Below, piece by piece: positions 54,211 to 62,459 of a stretch of DNA of 64,000 nucleotides (position 1 is its first letter; the number at the start of each line of letters is the position of its first letter). Position numbers and translations under genes: made by a program. The notes under the pieces are model-generated. The model saw only the letters and a list, made by a program, of their open reading frames with translations. It was not told where the DNA came from and ran no database searches. The stretch lies in the NCBI GenBank assembly GCA_963721075.1, contig CAVRHV010000005.1, positions 451,485 through 515,484 of the forward strand, written 5' to 3'. The stretch comes from DATFVA01 sp963721075 (GTDB lineage Bacteria; Bacteroidota; Ignavibacteria; Ignavibacteriales; Ignavibacteriaceae).

Positions 54211-55580
54211 TGTTTAAGAATATACATAGAGTACACTTTGTTGGAATCGGCGGCATCGGGATGAGTGGTCTTGCTGAGATACTTCTCAGCCAGGGATTTG
54301 AGGTTTCCGGATCTGACAGGGCGTTGACCGATATTACGGATCACCTTTCCAAACTGGGAATTACAATATATGAAGGTCATTCTCCTGAAAACCTGAAAGA
54401 TGTAGATGTATTGGTATACTCATCTGCGGTAACTGTAGATAATCCTGAGGTAAAAGCGGCTGTTGAACGAAAGATACCTGTGATCAAGCGTGCAGAGATG
54501 CTGGCTGAATCGATGAGAATGAAATACGGAATAGGTATAGCGGGAACTCATGGCAAGACAACTACAACATCAATGGTAGGTCTGACCTTAACTGAAGGAA
54601 ATATTGATCCCACTATTATAGTAGGAGGTAAGCTCAGTGGTCTGGGCGGTACCAACGCAAGGCTGGGGCATGGAGATTTTATTGTAGTGGAAGCAGATGA
54701 ATTCGACAGAACCTTTTTAAAACTGACTCCAACTATAGCGGCATTAACAACCCTGGAGAGTGAGCATCTCGATACCTATAAGGATCTTGTTGATATCCAG
54801 TCAGCTTTTACTGAGTTTGCCAACAAAGTTCCGTTCTATGGTTTTATAGTTCTTTGTCTTGACGAACCCGGTCTGCAGGATATCATTCCTTCAATAAATA
54901 AGAAGATTATCACTTACGGGTTAACACCGCAGGCGGATGTCCGCGCATTGGATATAGTCCATAAACAATTTTCAAGCGAATTTACAGTCAGGTATAAAGG
55001 TAAAGAGCTTGGACGGATAAAACTTAACATTCCGGGTGTTCATAACGTTAAGAACGCACTTGTGGCAGTTATTATTGCGAAAGAACTTGAAATAGAATTC
55101 CCTGTAATTAAAAAAGCCCTGGAATCATTCTCCGGAGTATACAGAAGGTTCGAAATAAAATATAACAAGGAGATACTTGTTGTTGATGATTATGCCCATC
55201 ACCCTACAGAAACCAGTGCTACCCTTGCCGGGGTGAGAGCAGGATGGAACAGACGGCTGATTGCCGTATTTCAGCCTCATCTTTACTCAAGGACCAGGGA
55301 CTTTTACCAGGAATTCGGGAGAAGTTTTCTCAACTCCGACATTTTTATTTGTACAGATGTTTACCCTGCCCGTGAAGAAGCTATTAAAGGGATCTCGGGT
55401 GAACTTATTGCAGATGCGGCAAAAAAATTCGGACATAAGAATGTTATTTACGTACCTGATAAAAAGAATGTGCCTTCGGTGTTAAATGAATTAAAGCAGG
55501 ATAACGACATTATAATAACTATGGGTGCCGGAGATATCTGGAAATACGGCGAGGAATTTATTAGGATGATCAAAAATTGA
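54210..55580 (+). CDS. murC: UDP-MurNAc:L-alanine ligase MurC
   Basis: Adds L-Ala to UDP-MurNAc. The 456 residues have the N-terminal VHFVGIGGIGMSGLAEILL loop, the ATP loop IGIAGTHGKTTTTSMVG, VVEADEFDRTFLKL, VVDDYAHHPTETSATLAGVRAG (the catalytic DYAHHP) and FQPHLYSRTRDFYQEF. It is 456 residues, normal for the family. It follows the unknown membrane gene and overlaps ftsQ by four bases. Confidence 0.97.
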   Translation: MFKNIHRVHFVGIGGIGMSGLAEILLSQGFEVSGSDRALTDITDHLSKLGITIYEGHSPENLKDVDVLVYSSAVTVDNPEVKAAVERKIPVIKRAEMLAESMRMKYGIGIAGTHGKTTTTSMVGLTLTEGNIDPTIIVGGKLSGLGGTNARLGHGDFIVVEADEFDRTFLKLTPTIAALTTLESEHLDTYKDLVDIQSAFTEFANKVPFYGFIVLCLDEPGLQDIIPSINKKIITYGLTPQADVRALDIVHKQFSSEFTVRYKGKELGRIKLNIPGVHNVKNALVAVIIAKELEIEFPVIKKALESFSGVYRRFEIKYNKEILVVDDYAHHPTETSATLAGVRAGWNRRLIAVFQPHLYSRTRDFYQEFGRSFLNSDIFICTDVYPAREEAIKGISGELIADAAKKFGHKNVIYVPDKKNVPSVLNELKQDNDIIITMGAGDIWKYGEEFIRMIKN

Positions 55581-56350
55581 AGAAAGAAACCAGAAGCAAA
55601 ATATTAGGACTTCTGCTGTTTGCGGTTTTAACAGGCTGGATTCTTTATCTCTCTTTTGTTGTGCAAAGACCTGAAATTGATGAACAAATAAAGTCGATTA
55701 CAGTTACGGGCAACAGTCTTCTTAACGAAAATGATTACCTGGCTTTTGCAAAGCTGAATGGGAGTGAAATTTCAGAAGATGTTACGCTTCCGATAATAAA
55801 ATCCAGGCTCGAAAAACATCCTTACATTAAAAGAGCTGATGTTGAGTTCATAGGAAATAATGAAGTTCATATTAATCTGAATGAGAAAAAAATAAAGGCA
55901 GTGCTTGTGAGCGATAACGAGTTATTTCTTGCAACACAAAATTTTGAGATACTGCCTTTTATCCAGAATACTAAGATTTCAAATATGCCGGTTGTTACAA
56001 ATCTCAGCAGTGATATTCTGTTAAAGAAAAATGAAATATTAAAAACCCCCGGACTGGTTGAAGCATATAAAATTATGGATGCTGCTGAGCTGACCGGAGG
56101 AGGACTTTCAAAAACTCTTTCTGAAATCAATCTCAGGAAGGGAGGAGACATTATACTTCTATTTTCGGGAATAAGGCCTCCGGTAATATTAGGCAAAGGC
56201 AATACTGCAGAGAAAATGTATGCCTTTAATCAGTTAGTAAATACTGATGATGCAGATAAAGCGATGGTAATGAACAGTTCATATGTTGACCTGAGATTTA
56301 ACAATGAGATTTTTCTCGGTAATTATGATAAAACGGATTTAACTGAATGA
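55577..56350 (+). CDS. ftsQ: FtsQ/DivIB-like division protein
   Basis: A bitopic divisome protein with POTRA fold that binds FtsL and DivIC. The 257 residues start with TTG (overlapping the murC TGA), a membrane helix (about residues 10-28) and then the POTRA region IKSITVTGNSLLNENDYLAFAKLNG...IKSRLEKHPYIKRADVEFIGNNEVHINLNEKK. The C-terminal beta domain is poorly conserved. Position between murC and ftsA supports the call. Confidence 0.9.
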   Translation: MKKETRSKILGLLLFAVLTGWILYLSFVVQRPEIDEQIKSITVTGNSLLNENDYLAFAKLNGSEISEDVTLPIIKSRLEKHPYIKRADVEFIGNNEVHINLNEKKIKAVLVSDNELFLATQNFEILPFIQNTKISNMPVVTNLSSDILLKKNEILKTPGLVEAYKIMDAAELTGGGLSKTLSEINLRKGGDIILLFSGIRPPVILGKGNTAEKMYAFNQLVNTDDADKAMVMNSSYVDLRFNNEIFLGNYDKTDLTE

Positions 56351-57594
56351 GAAAAGAAATTATAGCGGGACTTGATTTAGGAACCACAAAAGTCTGTGCG
56401 GTTATAGCAGAGAAACTTGATGAAACTAAGTTTGATATCCTTGGTTTTGGTGTAGCACCCTCTGAGGGATTACATAAAGGACTGGTTGCTAATATAGGAA
56501 AAACCGCTGAAGCAATAAGAAGTGCAGTCTCGATCGCATCGAACAGGGCAGGATTTGAAATTACACACGTTAATGTCGGTGTTGCGGGCGAGCATATAAC
56601 CAGTATGCGTCACAGGAATTATGTTACGATAAGCGGCGAAGACAGAGAGATCACAAAAGCCGATCTGGAAAGACTTGAAAATGACGTACGCACAATACAC
56701 ATACCTTCAGACCGTCAGATCCTTCATATTATTCCGGAGGAATTTTCGATAGATCATCAGCCGGGCATTGAGAATCCTATCGGTATGTCGGGATCACGTC
56801 TGGAAGCCACAAATCATATCGTGCTTGCTTCAATCCCGGCCATCCAAAATATACGAAAGTCGGTTGAGCGGGCAGGACTTCACGTACAGGATTACATTCT
56901 CCAGCCGATTGCATCGAGCACTTCGGTACTTGAAGAAAGTGAAAAAGATTTAGGCGTAGCGCTGATCGATATAGGCGGCGGGACAACTGATATCGCGATC
57001 TTTCATAATAAGGCTATCAAACACTCTAAGGTAATAGGTGTAGCAGGAAACCAGGTTACCAATGATATAAGAGAATCATTAGGAGTAGTAACTGAAGAAG
57101 CCGAAAAGCTTAAAAAGGATTTTGGCTACGCAACTGAGAATGCGATTATAAAGGATGAAGACATTCTGATAAAAGGTGTAGGTGCGAGGGGCAATACAAA
57201 GATCCCTATAAGTCTGCTTACCCAGATTATCAGTCTGCGAATGAGGGAATTATTTATCCTGGTTGATAACGAGATCAGGAGCGCAGGATTTAAGAATAAA
57301 ATAAAAGCCGGTATAGTATTAACCGGCGGCGGATCTCTGCTTAAGGGATGTGCCGAACTGGCGGAAGAAGTATTCGGACTTCCGACGAGGATGGGAGTTC
57401 CGCAGGAATTAGGCGCCGGACTTTCGAACGAGATCGAGAGTCCCGAATTCGCCACGGTAGCGGGTTTAATCCGGGGAATTCCCGGAGGAAAATCGAGTGA
57501 GTATCAGGGATTGATTAAAGCGAAAAAGCAGAAGAACAAAAACACAATATCCCTGATAGTGAAAAGAGTTCAACAGTTTTTTGATGAATTATAA
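56347..57594 (+). CDS. ftsA: Cell division protein FtsA
   Basis: An actin-like ATPase that tethers FtsZ to the membrane. The 415 residues contain IIAGLDLGTTKVCAVIAE (phosphate 1), GVALIDIGGGTTDIAIFHNKAI (phosphate 2), GVAGNQVTNDI, GIVLTGGGSLLKGCAELAEEVF (adenosine) and, at the end, the amphipathic basic helix SLIVKRVQQFFDEL for membrane binding. It overlaps the ftsQ stop as ATGA. Confidence 0.97.
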   Translation: MRKEIIAGLDLGTTKVCAVIAEKLDETKFDILGFGVAPSEGLHKGLVANIGKTAEAIRSAVSIASNRAGFEITHVNVGVAGEHITSMRHRNYVTISGEDREITKADLERLENDVRTIHIPSDRQILHIIPEEFSIDHQPGIENPIGMSGSRLEATNHIVLASIPAIQNIRKSVERAGLHVQDYILQPIASSTSVLEESEKDLGVALIDIGGGTTDIAIFHNKAIKHSKVIGVAGNQVTNDIRESLGVVTEEAEKLKKDFGYATENAIIKDEDILIKGVGARGNTKIPISLLTQIISLRMRELFILVDNEIRSAGFKNKIKAGIVLTGGGSLLKGCAELAEEVFGLPTRMGVPQELGAGLSNEIESPEFATVAGLIRGIPGGKSSEYQGLIKAKKQKNKNTISLIVKRVQQFFDEL

Positions 57595-57614
57595 ATTCTA
57601 TATAGGAGGTAACT

Positions 57615-58898
57615 ATGTCGCGATTTGCAACTATTGACCGAAGCAAGCCAATGTCCGCTATCTTGAAAGTGGTTGGTGTTGGCGGCGGCGGCTGCAATGC
57701 TATTGAAAGCATGATCGCACGCGGGCTCAGTGGAGTGGAATATGTTGCTGTTAATACTGATGCACAGGTATTAAACGGCAGCAGTGCTACACATAAGATC
57801 CAGTGTGGTTCCAGTATAACGAGAGGACTTGGTGCAGGAGCTGATCCTAACGTCGGAAGAAAATCATTGGAAGAGGACAGGGAGAAATTATCCGAAGTTC
57901 TTGGCGGAAGCGACATGGTTTTCGTTACTGCAGGAATGGGCGGCGGTACAGGAACGGGCGGTGCCCCTGTAGTTGCATCAATTGCAAAGAGCATCGGTGC
58001 TCTTGTTGTAGGTATAGTTACCAAACCTTTCCGATGGGAAGGGAAGAAGCGTATGCTGAATGCAGAGCAGGGAATTCAGGATCTTAAAAATCATGTGGAC
58101 AGTCTTATTGTTATTCCCAACGAGAGACTGCTGAACATTCTCGATAAAGGAGTTAATGCATTTGCTGCTTTTGATAAACCGAATGAAGTATTGTACGAAG
58201 CGACCAGAGGAATTGCTGATATTATTACCGTTGAAGGATTGATAAACGTCGACTTTGCCGATGTGAGGTCAGTTATGAACCAGAGCGGCGATGCGTTGAT
58301 GGGATGCGGAATCGCGAGCGGTGAGAACCGTGCGATTGAGGCAGCTCAGAAGGCGATTTCAAGTCCTCTTCTGGAAGGTGTTAATATTAAGGGTGCAAAG
58401 AGTGTACTTCTTAACGTTACAGGCTCAAGCAACCTTACAATGCAGGAAATAAACGACGGCAACAACGTCATCTTCGAGGCTGCCGGTGAGGAAGCAAACG
58501 TAATCTTCGGCTGTGTACAGAAAGAAGATATGAACGATTACGTATCTTACACAGTAATTGCAACAGGTTTCGACTCGGGTCACCAGGTACATGCAAAGAA
58601 ATCATTTTCAATCGCACCTCCTAAAAAGAAAGAAGAAGAAACATTTCGCGGCGGATTTAATTTCCTCGAATCAAATGACGAGATAGATAAAGAGGATCTT
58701 GAAATTCCGACAATCTATCGTGTAAAAAGTCCGAAATCGAATATAGAAGAAAAAGAAGAAGAGGAAACTCCCAGAAGCGGATTCGAGTTTGATGCATCGC
58801 GCTACAGCTGGTCGAAAGAGAAAGCCAAGAAGAAAGAAGAGCAGGATAACGATGATGATGAAGACAGCTCCTCATTCTTACGTATGATAATGGATTAA
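57615..58898 (+). CDS. ftsZ: Cell division protein FtsZ
   Basis: Tubulin-like GTPase that forms the division ring. The 427 residues carry KVVGVGGGGCNAIESMIARGLSGVEYVAVNTDAQVL, the tubulin signature GGGTGTGGAPVVASIAK (about residues 110-126), the T7 loop region NVDFADVRSVM and a disordered acidic linker after residue 330. The C-terminal conserved peptide is SFLRMIMD. An AGGAGG ribosome site lies four bases before the ATG. It is the last cluster gene. Confidence 0.98.
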   Translation: MSRFATIDRSKPMSAILKVVGVGGGGCNAIESMIARGLSGVEYVAVNTDAQVLNGSSATHKIQCGSSITRGLGAGADPNVGRKSLEEDREKLSEVLGGSDMVFVTAGMGGGTGTGGAPVVASIAKSIGALVVGIVTKPFRWEGKKRMLNAEQGIQDLKNHVDSLIVIPNERLLNILDKGVNAFAAFDKPNEVLYEATRGIADIITVEGLINVDFADVRSVMNQSGDALMGCGIASGENRAIEAAQKAISSPLLEGVNIKGAKSVLLNVTGSSNLTMQEINDGNNVIFEAAGEEANVIFGCVQKEDMNDYVSYTVIATGFDSGHQVHAKKSFSIAPPKKKEEETFRGGFNFLESNDEIDKEDLEIPTIYRVKSPKSNIEEKEEEETPRSGFEFDASRYSWSKEKAKKKEEQDNDDDEDSSSFLRMIMD

Positions 58899-58942
58899 TC
58901 TTGCGGAATCTGTTGTGACAAAGGAGATCGTTTAGGTCGGGA

Positions 58943-59158
58943 TTATTCGTCGAGGGGACGACTCTCGGCAAACGTGTTATTCTCGATATCCTTTGTAATT
59001 ATGATCCTGTTCGGTCTGCAGCAGATTCTGCAATCTTCTACAAAGTCCTGCTTGCCTTCCACTGTTAAATCCACCCAGACGCTGTTTTTAACTCCGCAGT
59101 ACTGGCACGTCCATACAAAATCGTCGTCTGTTTGAAACGATTCGGGTTCTTCTTCCAT
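58943..59158 (-). CDS. CPXCG motif cysteine-rich protein
   Basis: A 71-residue protein with two Cys pairs: FVWTCQYCGVKNSVWVDLT and FVEDCRICCRPNRIIITKD. This matches the small Cys-rich CPXCG family (zinc ribbon-like). Its function is unknown. In the second pair the usual glycine is Cys (CRICC). It is convergent with ftsZ, whose stop is 45 bases away. Confidence 0.85.
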   Translation of the reverse strand: MEEEPESFQTDDDFVWTCQYCGVKNSVWVDLTVEGKQDFVEDCRICCRPNRIIITKDIENNTFAESRPLDE

Positions 59159-59271
59159 AACTCACCTGAAAAGTATAATTTAAGCTCACCTGTATGGTAA
59201 AAATTTCATCCATTATAGTCAAACCAGCCCTTGCAATTTTCAATTGTTAATTTTTAATTTTTCATTATATT

Positions 59272-59289
59272 AGTGTTCAAATGTACACT
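59272..59289 (+). promoter_or_regulatory. Inverted repeat before the polymerase fragment
   Basis: AGTGT and ACACT flank an eight-base centre, ending five bases before the ATG at 59295. It is where a ribosome site would be expected; none is visible. A repressor operator is possible, but no known family consensus is matched. Confidence 0.35.
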
Positions 59290-59294
59290 ATATT

Positions 59295-60977
59295 ATGCCC
59301 GAAAATAATGCAAATACGGTTGATTTTCTAACTTACCAGGTTCCGCCCGAATGGCGGGAGGGGGTAAGACTGCACTCGCTTCTGCCCCCGATCCCGAGAA
59401 ATTCCCGCAATATCCGCTTTGATATATTTGATTTTGAGATGCTGTTCAACGATGAGAAGACGAAGGAGCTTCTGCGGAAGGGGCAGACAATCGGGTGTTT
59501 CTATATTGAGTCGCCTGGAATGCGTTCGCTTCTGCGTCGGCTGGATGTTGAAACATTTGAGATGCTTACGGCGGCAAGCTCTATTATTCGTCCCGGTGTA
59601 GCCGAAAGCGGAATGATGCAGGAATTTCTTGCGCGGCACAAAGACCCGTCGCGCCGGAAGTACCTTATCCCTGAAATGGAAGTGCATCTTGGCGAAACCT
59701 ACGGTGTGATGATTTACCAGGAAGATGTAATTAAGGTTGCGCATCATGTTGCGGGACTAACGCTGGAGGAAGCCGACCTCCTGAGAAGAGCAATGAGCGG
59801 CAAGATGCGTTCGCACGAAGCAATGAAGGAGATAACGAATAAGTTTTTTGTTTCCTGTCTCGCCAAGGGGCACAGTGAAGAGACCGCAAACGAATTGTGG
59901 CGGCAGATCGAATCATTCGCGGGGTATTCCTTCTGCAAAGCGCACAGTGCTTCCTTCGCGCTTCTCTCTTACCAGGTTGCCTACCTTAAGGCGCACTACC
60001 CGGCAGAGTTTATGGCTAATGTGCTCAATAACGGGGGAGGGTTTTATTCATCGGCTGTGTATATATGGGAAGCAAAAAGGATGGGACTTAAAATCGAACT
60101 TCCTTCAATTAATCACAGTGTTTATGAATATATCGGGAGAGGGAAGACCATACGCATAGGACTGATGGCTGTAAAGAATCTATCATATTCCTCAATCGAA
60201 AAAATTATTGAGGAAAGGAAAAATAACGGCAGGTATGTTTCGCTTGCTGACTTTCTGGTGAGGACGGAAGTAGGGTATGAAGAAACGGCGACTTTGATTA
60301 AGTGCGGGGCGATGGGATGTTTCAGGCAGACACGTCCCGAGCTGCTTCGTCTCCTTGACATCTATATCCACCGCAGAAAACTTCTGGACCATACAGCCAA
60401 CGATCTTTTTATGAACGAGACCTATGCTCTTGAAGAAGAAGTCAGGACAAACATCAACTTCAGCGCAGCCGAGATGTGCCGCACCGAGTACGAAACGTTC
60501 AATTATATGATAACCCGCCATCCTCTCTATTTTTATAAAGAATGGGCGAATGATCCTTCAATCACAAAGGCGAAGGATAAGGAAAAATACCGCGGCAGGA
60601 AGGTAAAGATGGTAGGATGGTATATGACCTCGAAAAGAATAAGAACGAAGAAGGGGGATATAATGAAGTTCCTTTCACTTGAAGATATGACGGGCACCTT
60701 TGAAGCAGTCATATTTCCGAACGTATACTACCGCTGTGCGGAGCTTACAATGTCGATGGGGCCATATCTTATTGAAGGAGTAATTGACAGCGAGGACGCT
60801 AATAACATTATTGTTGAGAAGCTTGAGGTACTTTCATCCATTGCCATAAGAGAAAGCATACAAAAAGACAGCGTTGACCACAACTACTACGGCGACGAAG
60901 AAAAAGTAACCGAAGAAGACTTCCGCCTCGTCAGCTCCCTCGGCAAAGAAAAACTCCGCCAGGCCTACGCAGGGTAG
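59295..60977 (+). CDS. DNA polymerase III alpha (DnaE-type), C-terminal half only
   Basis: The 560 residues match the second half of the short DnaE-type alpha subunit common in Bacteroidota: TIGCFYIESPGMRSLLRRL, AASSIIRPGVAESGMMQEFL, YGVMIYQEDVIKVAHHVAGLTLEEADLLRRAMSGK (fingers), FAGYSFCKAHSASFALLSYQVAYLKAHYPAEFMANVLNN, a helix-hairpin-helix segment (about residues 305-350) and an OB fold (about 432-489). The PHP domain and the palm with its catalytic Asp residues are missing. The ORF is intact, with no stop or frameshift, and the first 40 residues or so do not look like the family. The upstream bases encode nothing related. It could be one half of a split polymerase or a truncated relic. Confidence 0.88.
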   Translation: MPENNANTVDFLTYQVPPEWREGVRLHSLLPPIPRNSRNIRFDIFDFEMLFNDEKTKELLRKGQTIGCFYIESPGMRSLLRRLDVETFEMLTAASSIIRPGVAESGMMQEFLARHKDPSRRKYLIPEMEVHLGETYGVMIYQEDVIKVAHHVAGLTLEEADLLRRAMSGKMRSHEAMKEITNKFFVSCLAKGHSEETANELWRQIESFAGYSFCKAHSASFALLSYQVAYLKAHYPAEFMANVLNNGGGFYSSAVYIWEAKRMGLKIELPSINHSVYEYIGRGKTIRIGLMAVKNLSYSSIEKIIEERKNNGRYVSLADFLVRTEVGYEETATLIKCGAMGCFRQTRPELLRLLDIYIHRRKLLDHTANDLFMNETYALEEEVRTNINFSAAEMCRTEYETFNYMITRHPLYFYKEWANDPSITKAKDKEKYRGRKVKMVGWYMTSKRIRTKKGDIMKFLSLEDMTGTFEAVIFPNVYYRCAELTMSMGPYLIEGVIDSEDANNIIVEKLEVLSSIAIRESIQKDSVDHNYYGDEEKVTEEDFRLVSSLGKEKLRQAYAG

Positions 60978-60985
60978 CTATTGGC

Positions 60986-61086
60986 GTCATGCTGAACTCG
61001 TTTCAGCATCTCAAAACGTCAGGTGTCATGCTGAACTTGTTTCAGCATCTCCCAACAATGTCATGCTGAATTTATTTCAGCATCTC
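60986..61086. repeat. Three copies of a 27-bp palindromic repeat
   Basis: Copies at 60986-61012, 61025-61051 and 61060-61086, separated by 12 and 8 bases. Each starts GTCATGCTGAA and ends TTTCAGCATCTC, so ATGCTGAA pairs with TTCAGCAT around a short loop. The loop bases vary (CTCG, CTTG, TTTA) while the stem is unchanged. They fill the gap between the converging polymerase fragment and yajQ. Confidence 0.95.
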
Positions 61087-61094
61087 AAGGTGAA

Positions 61095-61592
61095 TTACTT
61101 CATATTCACAAACTGGGTCGGGAAGTCCAGTTCCGCATCTTTCACCATCTGGATAACAGCCTGAAGATCGTCTATCTTAGGTGCCTGAACCCTTACCTGT
61201 TCATCCTGGATCTGGGCATTAACCTTAAGCTTGGAGTCCTTGATCATTTTAGTAATCTTCTTTGCATTATCCTTCGAGATGCCGCTCTGAAGATCGATGA
61301 TTTGTTTCAGTCTTCCGCCGGCAGCAGGTTCAGGTTCATTAAGTTTAAGAGCTTTGATCGAAATTCCACGCCGAATGAACTTTGTCTGAAGGATATCAAT
61401 GCTGGCTTTTAAAGAATAATCATCTTTTGTATTAATGGAAATCTGCTTATCCTTTTTATTAAGATCCATCGTTGTATTAGAATCCTTCAGGTCATATCTC
61501 TGGTGAATTTCCTTCAGTGCCTGGTTAACAGCATTATCCGCTTCCTGCAGATCGATTTCCGAAACAATATCAAATGAATGGTTCTGTGCCAT
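61095..61592 (-). CDS. yajQ: YajQ family cyclic-di-GMP/nucleotide-binding protein
   Basis: A 165-residue protein of the UPF0234/YajQ family, reported in some bacteria to bind cyclic di-GMP and act with transcription factors. It shows MAQNHSFDIVSEIDLQEADNAVNQ, RYDLKDSNTTMDLNKKDKQISI, RRGISIKALKLNEPEPAAGGRLKQIIDLQSGIS and LKVNAQIQDEQVRVQAPKIDDLQAVIQMVK, closing with LDFPTQFVNMK. The ATG at 61592 is chosen: GAGG lies eight bases upstream and the family starts there. The frame is open to 61745, but that part shows no similarity. Confidence 0.95.
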   Translation of the reverse strand: MAQNHSFDIVSEIDLQEADNAVNQALKEIHQRYDLKDSNTTMDLNKKDKQISINTKDDYSLKASIDILQTKFIRRGISIKALKLNEPEPAAGGRLKQIIDLQSGISKDNAKKITKMIKDSKLKVNAQIQDEQVRVQAPKIDDLQAVIQMVKDAELDFPTQFVNMK

Positions 61593-61860
61593 TTGTAAAT
61601 CCTCATTTAGCTTATAATTAAGTACAAATTTAAGGAACAGCGGGTAGAGTTGAAAATTATGTGATTTGAGAATGAAATAATTAAAGGATGTGATCAATAT
61701 GGATAGAACTGACCGGGTAGAATTATACCTTATTACAGATGCCATAAAAAATTATGTAATATTTTCCAAAGACACCTCCAATGAAACGTTGAAATTCTTA
61801 AAAAATCCTAGGTTTTATATGGCATTTATATTGATAAAATGAACAAAAACGAAGATTGTT

Positions 61861-62400
61861 ATGCTTAAACTATTAACTGCTCTTTTACTTTTAACTACTT
61901 CATCATTTATCCTTATGTCCTGCGGAACATACAAATCGAAGTATGCTTACCGCTGGGGAGAGGATGGATTAATCTACAATTCCAATAATGATCAGTTATT
62001 CACAGGAACTGTCCTTGACACTGCAGATGTAATAATCGAATTTCAGGTTGTCGACGGAAAAAAGAACGGAACATTCCGAACCTATTACCTGGATGGCCAG
62101 ATAGAAAAAACCGGCTATGTTATTAACAATGAAAATATGGGAACCTGGAAATACTATTACCCAAATGGTCAGATAGAAAGTGAGGGAGATTTTGAAAGTA
62201 ACAAACCAGATGGGAAATGGATCTCATATTATCCTGATGGAACAAAAGAAAGTGAAGGGAAATATAGAGACGGGAAACAGGATGGGATCTGGACCTATTA
62301 TGATGAAAGAGGAGAAATAATAAACCAGGTTGTTTACCAGGATGGAGAATTTATAGGTCTTCAGAAGAAAATTTGTTTAATATTTTTACTTAAAGATTAA
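61861..62400 (+). CDS. MORN-repeat lipoprotein
   Basis: A 179-residue protein with a lipoprotein signal (lipobox LMSC, Cys about residue 20). The remainder is built of MORN-type repeats: GKKNGTFRTYYLDGQIEKTG, MGTWKYYYPNGQIESEGDF, DGKWISYYPDGTKESEGKY and DGIWTYYDERGEI. This is the YwqK-like MORN_2 arrangement, often found in envelope proteins of Bacteroidota. The final hydrophobic tail (KICLIFLLKD) is unusual. Function is unknown. Confidence 0.87.
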   Translation: MLKLLTALLLLTTSSFILMSCGTYKSKYAYRWGEDGLIYNSNNDQLFTGTVLDTADVIIEFQVVDGKKNGTFRTYYLDGQIEKTGYVINNENMGTWKYYYPNGQIESEGDFESNKPDGKWISYYPDGTKESEGKYRDGKQDGIWTYYDERGEIINQVVYQDGEFIGLQKKICLIFLLKD

Positions 62401-62403
62401 CAT

Positions 62404-62432
62404 AAAAATGGCTGCCATAGGCAGCCATTTTT
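62404..62432. terminator. Bidirectional terminator
   Basis: A perfect 13-bp stem (AAAAATGGCTGCC with GGCAGCCATTTTT) around ATA, with T runs on both strands. It lies between the convergent MORN lipoprotein and Ig-like lipoprotein genes. Confidence 0.93.
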
Positions 62433-62459
62433 ATTTTATCCTGAATTATAAATAATTAT

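Noticed and set aside
57515..58024. Long minus-strand ORF opposite ftsZ
   Set aside because: Pro/Thr-rich antisense shadow of the Gly-rich FtsZ nucleotide-binding region.
60986..61086. CRISPR array
   Set aside because: Spacers are 12 and 8 bases, the repeat is a strong palindrome, and no cas gene is present.
61593..61745. N-terminal extension of yajQ by 51 codons
   Set aside because: The family starts at MAQNHSFDIV and a GAGG ribosome site is placed for the ATG at 61592; the extension has no similarity.
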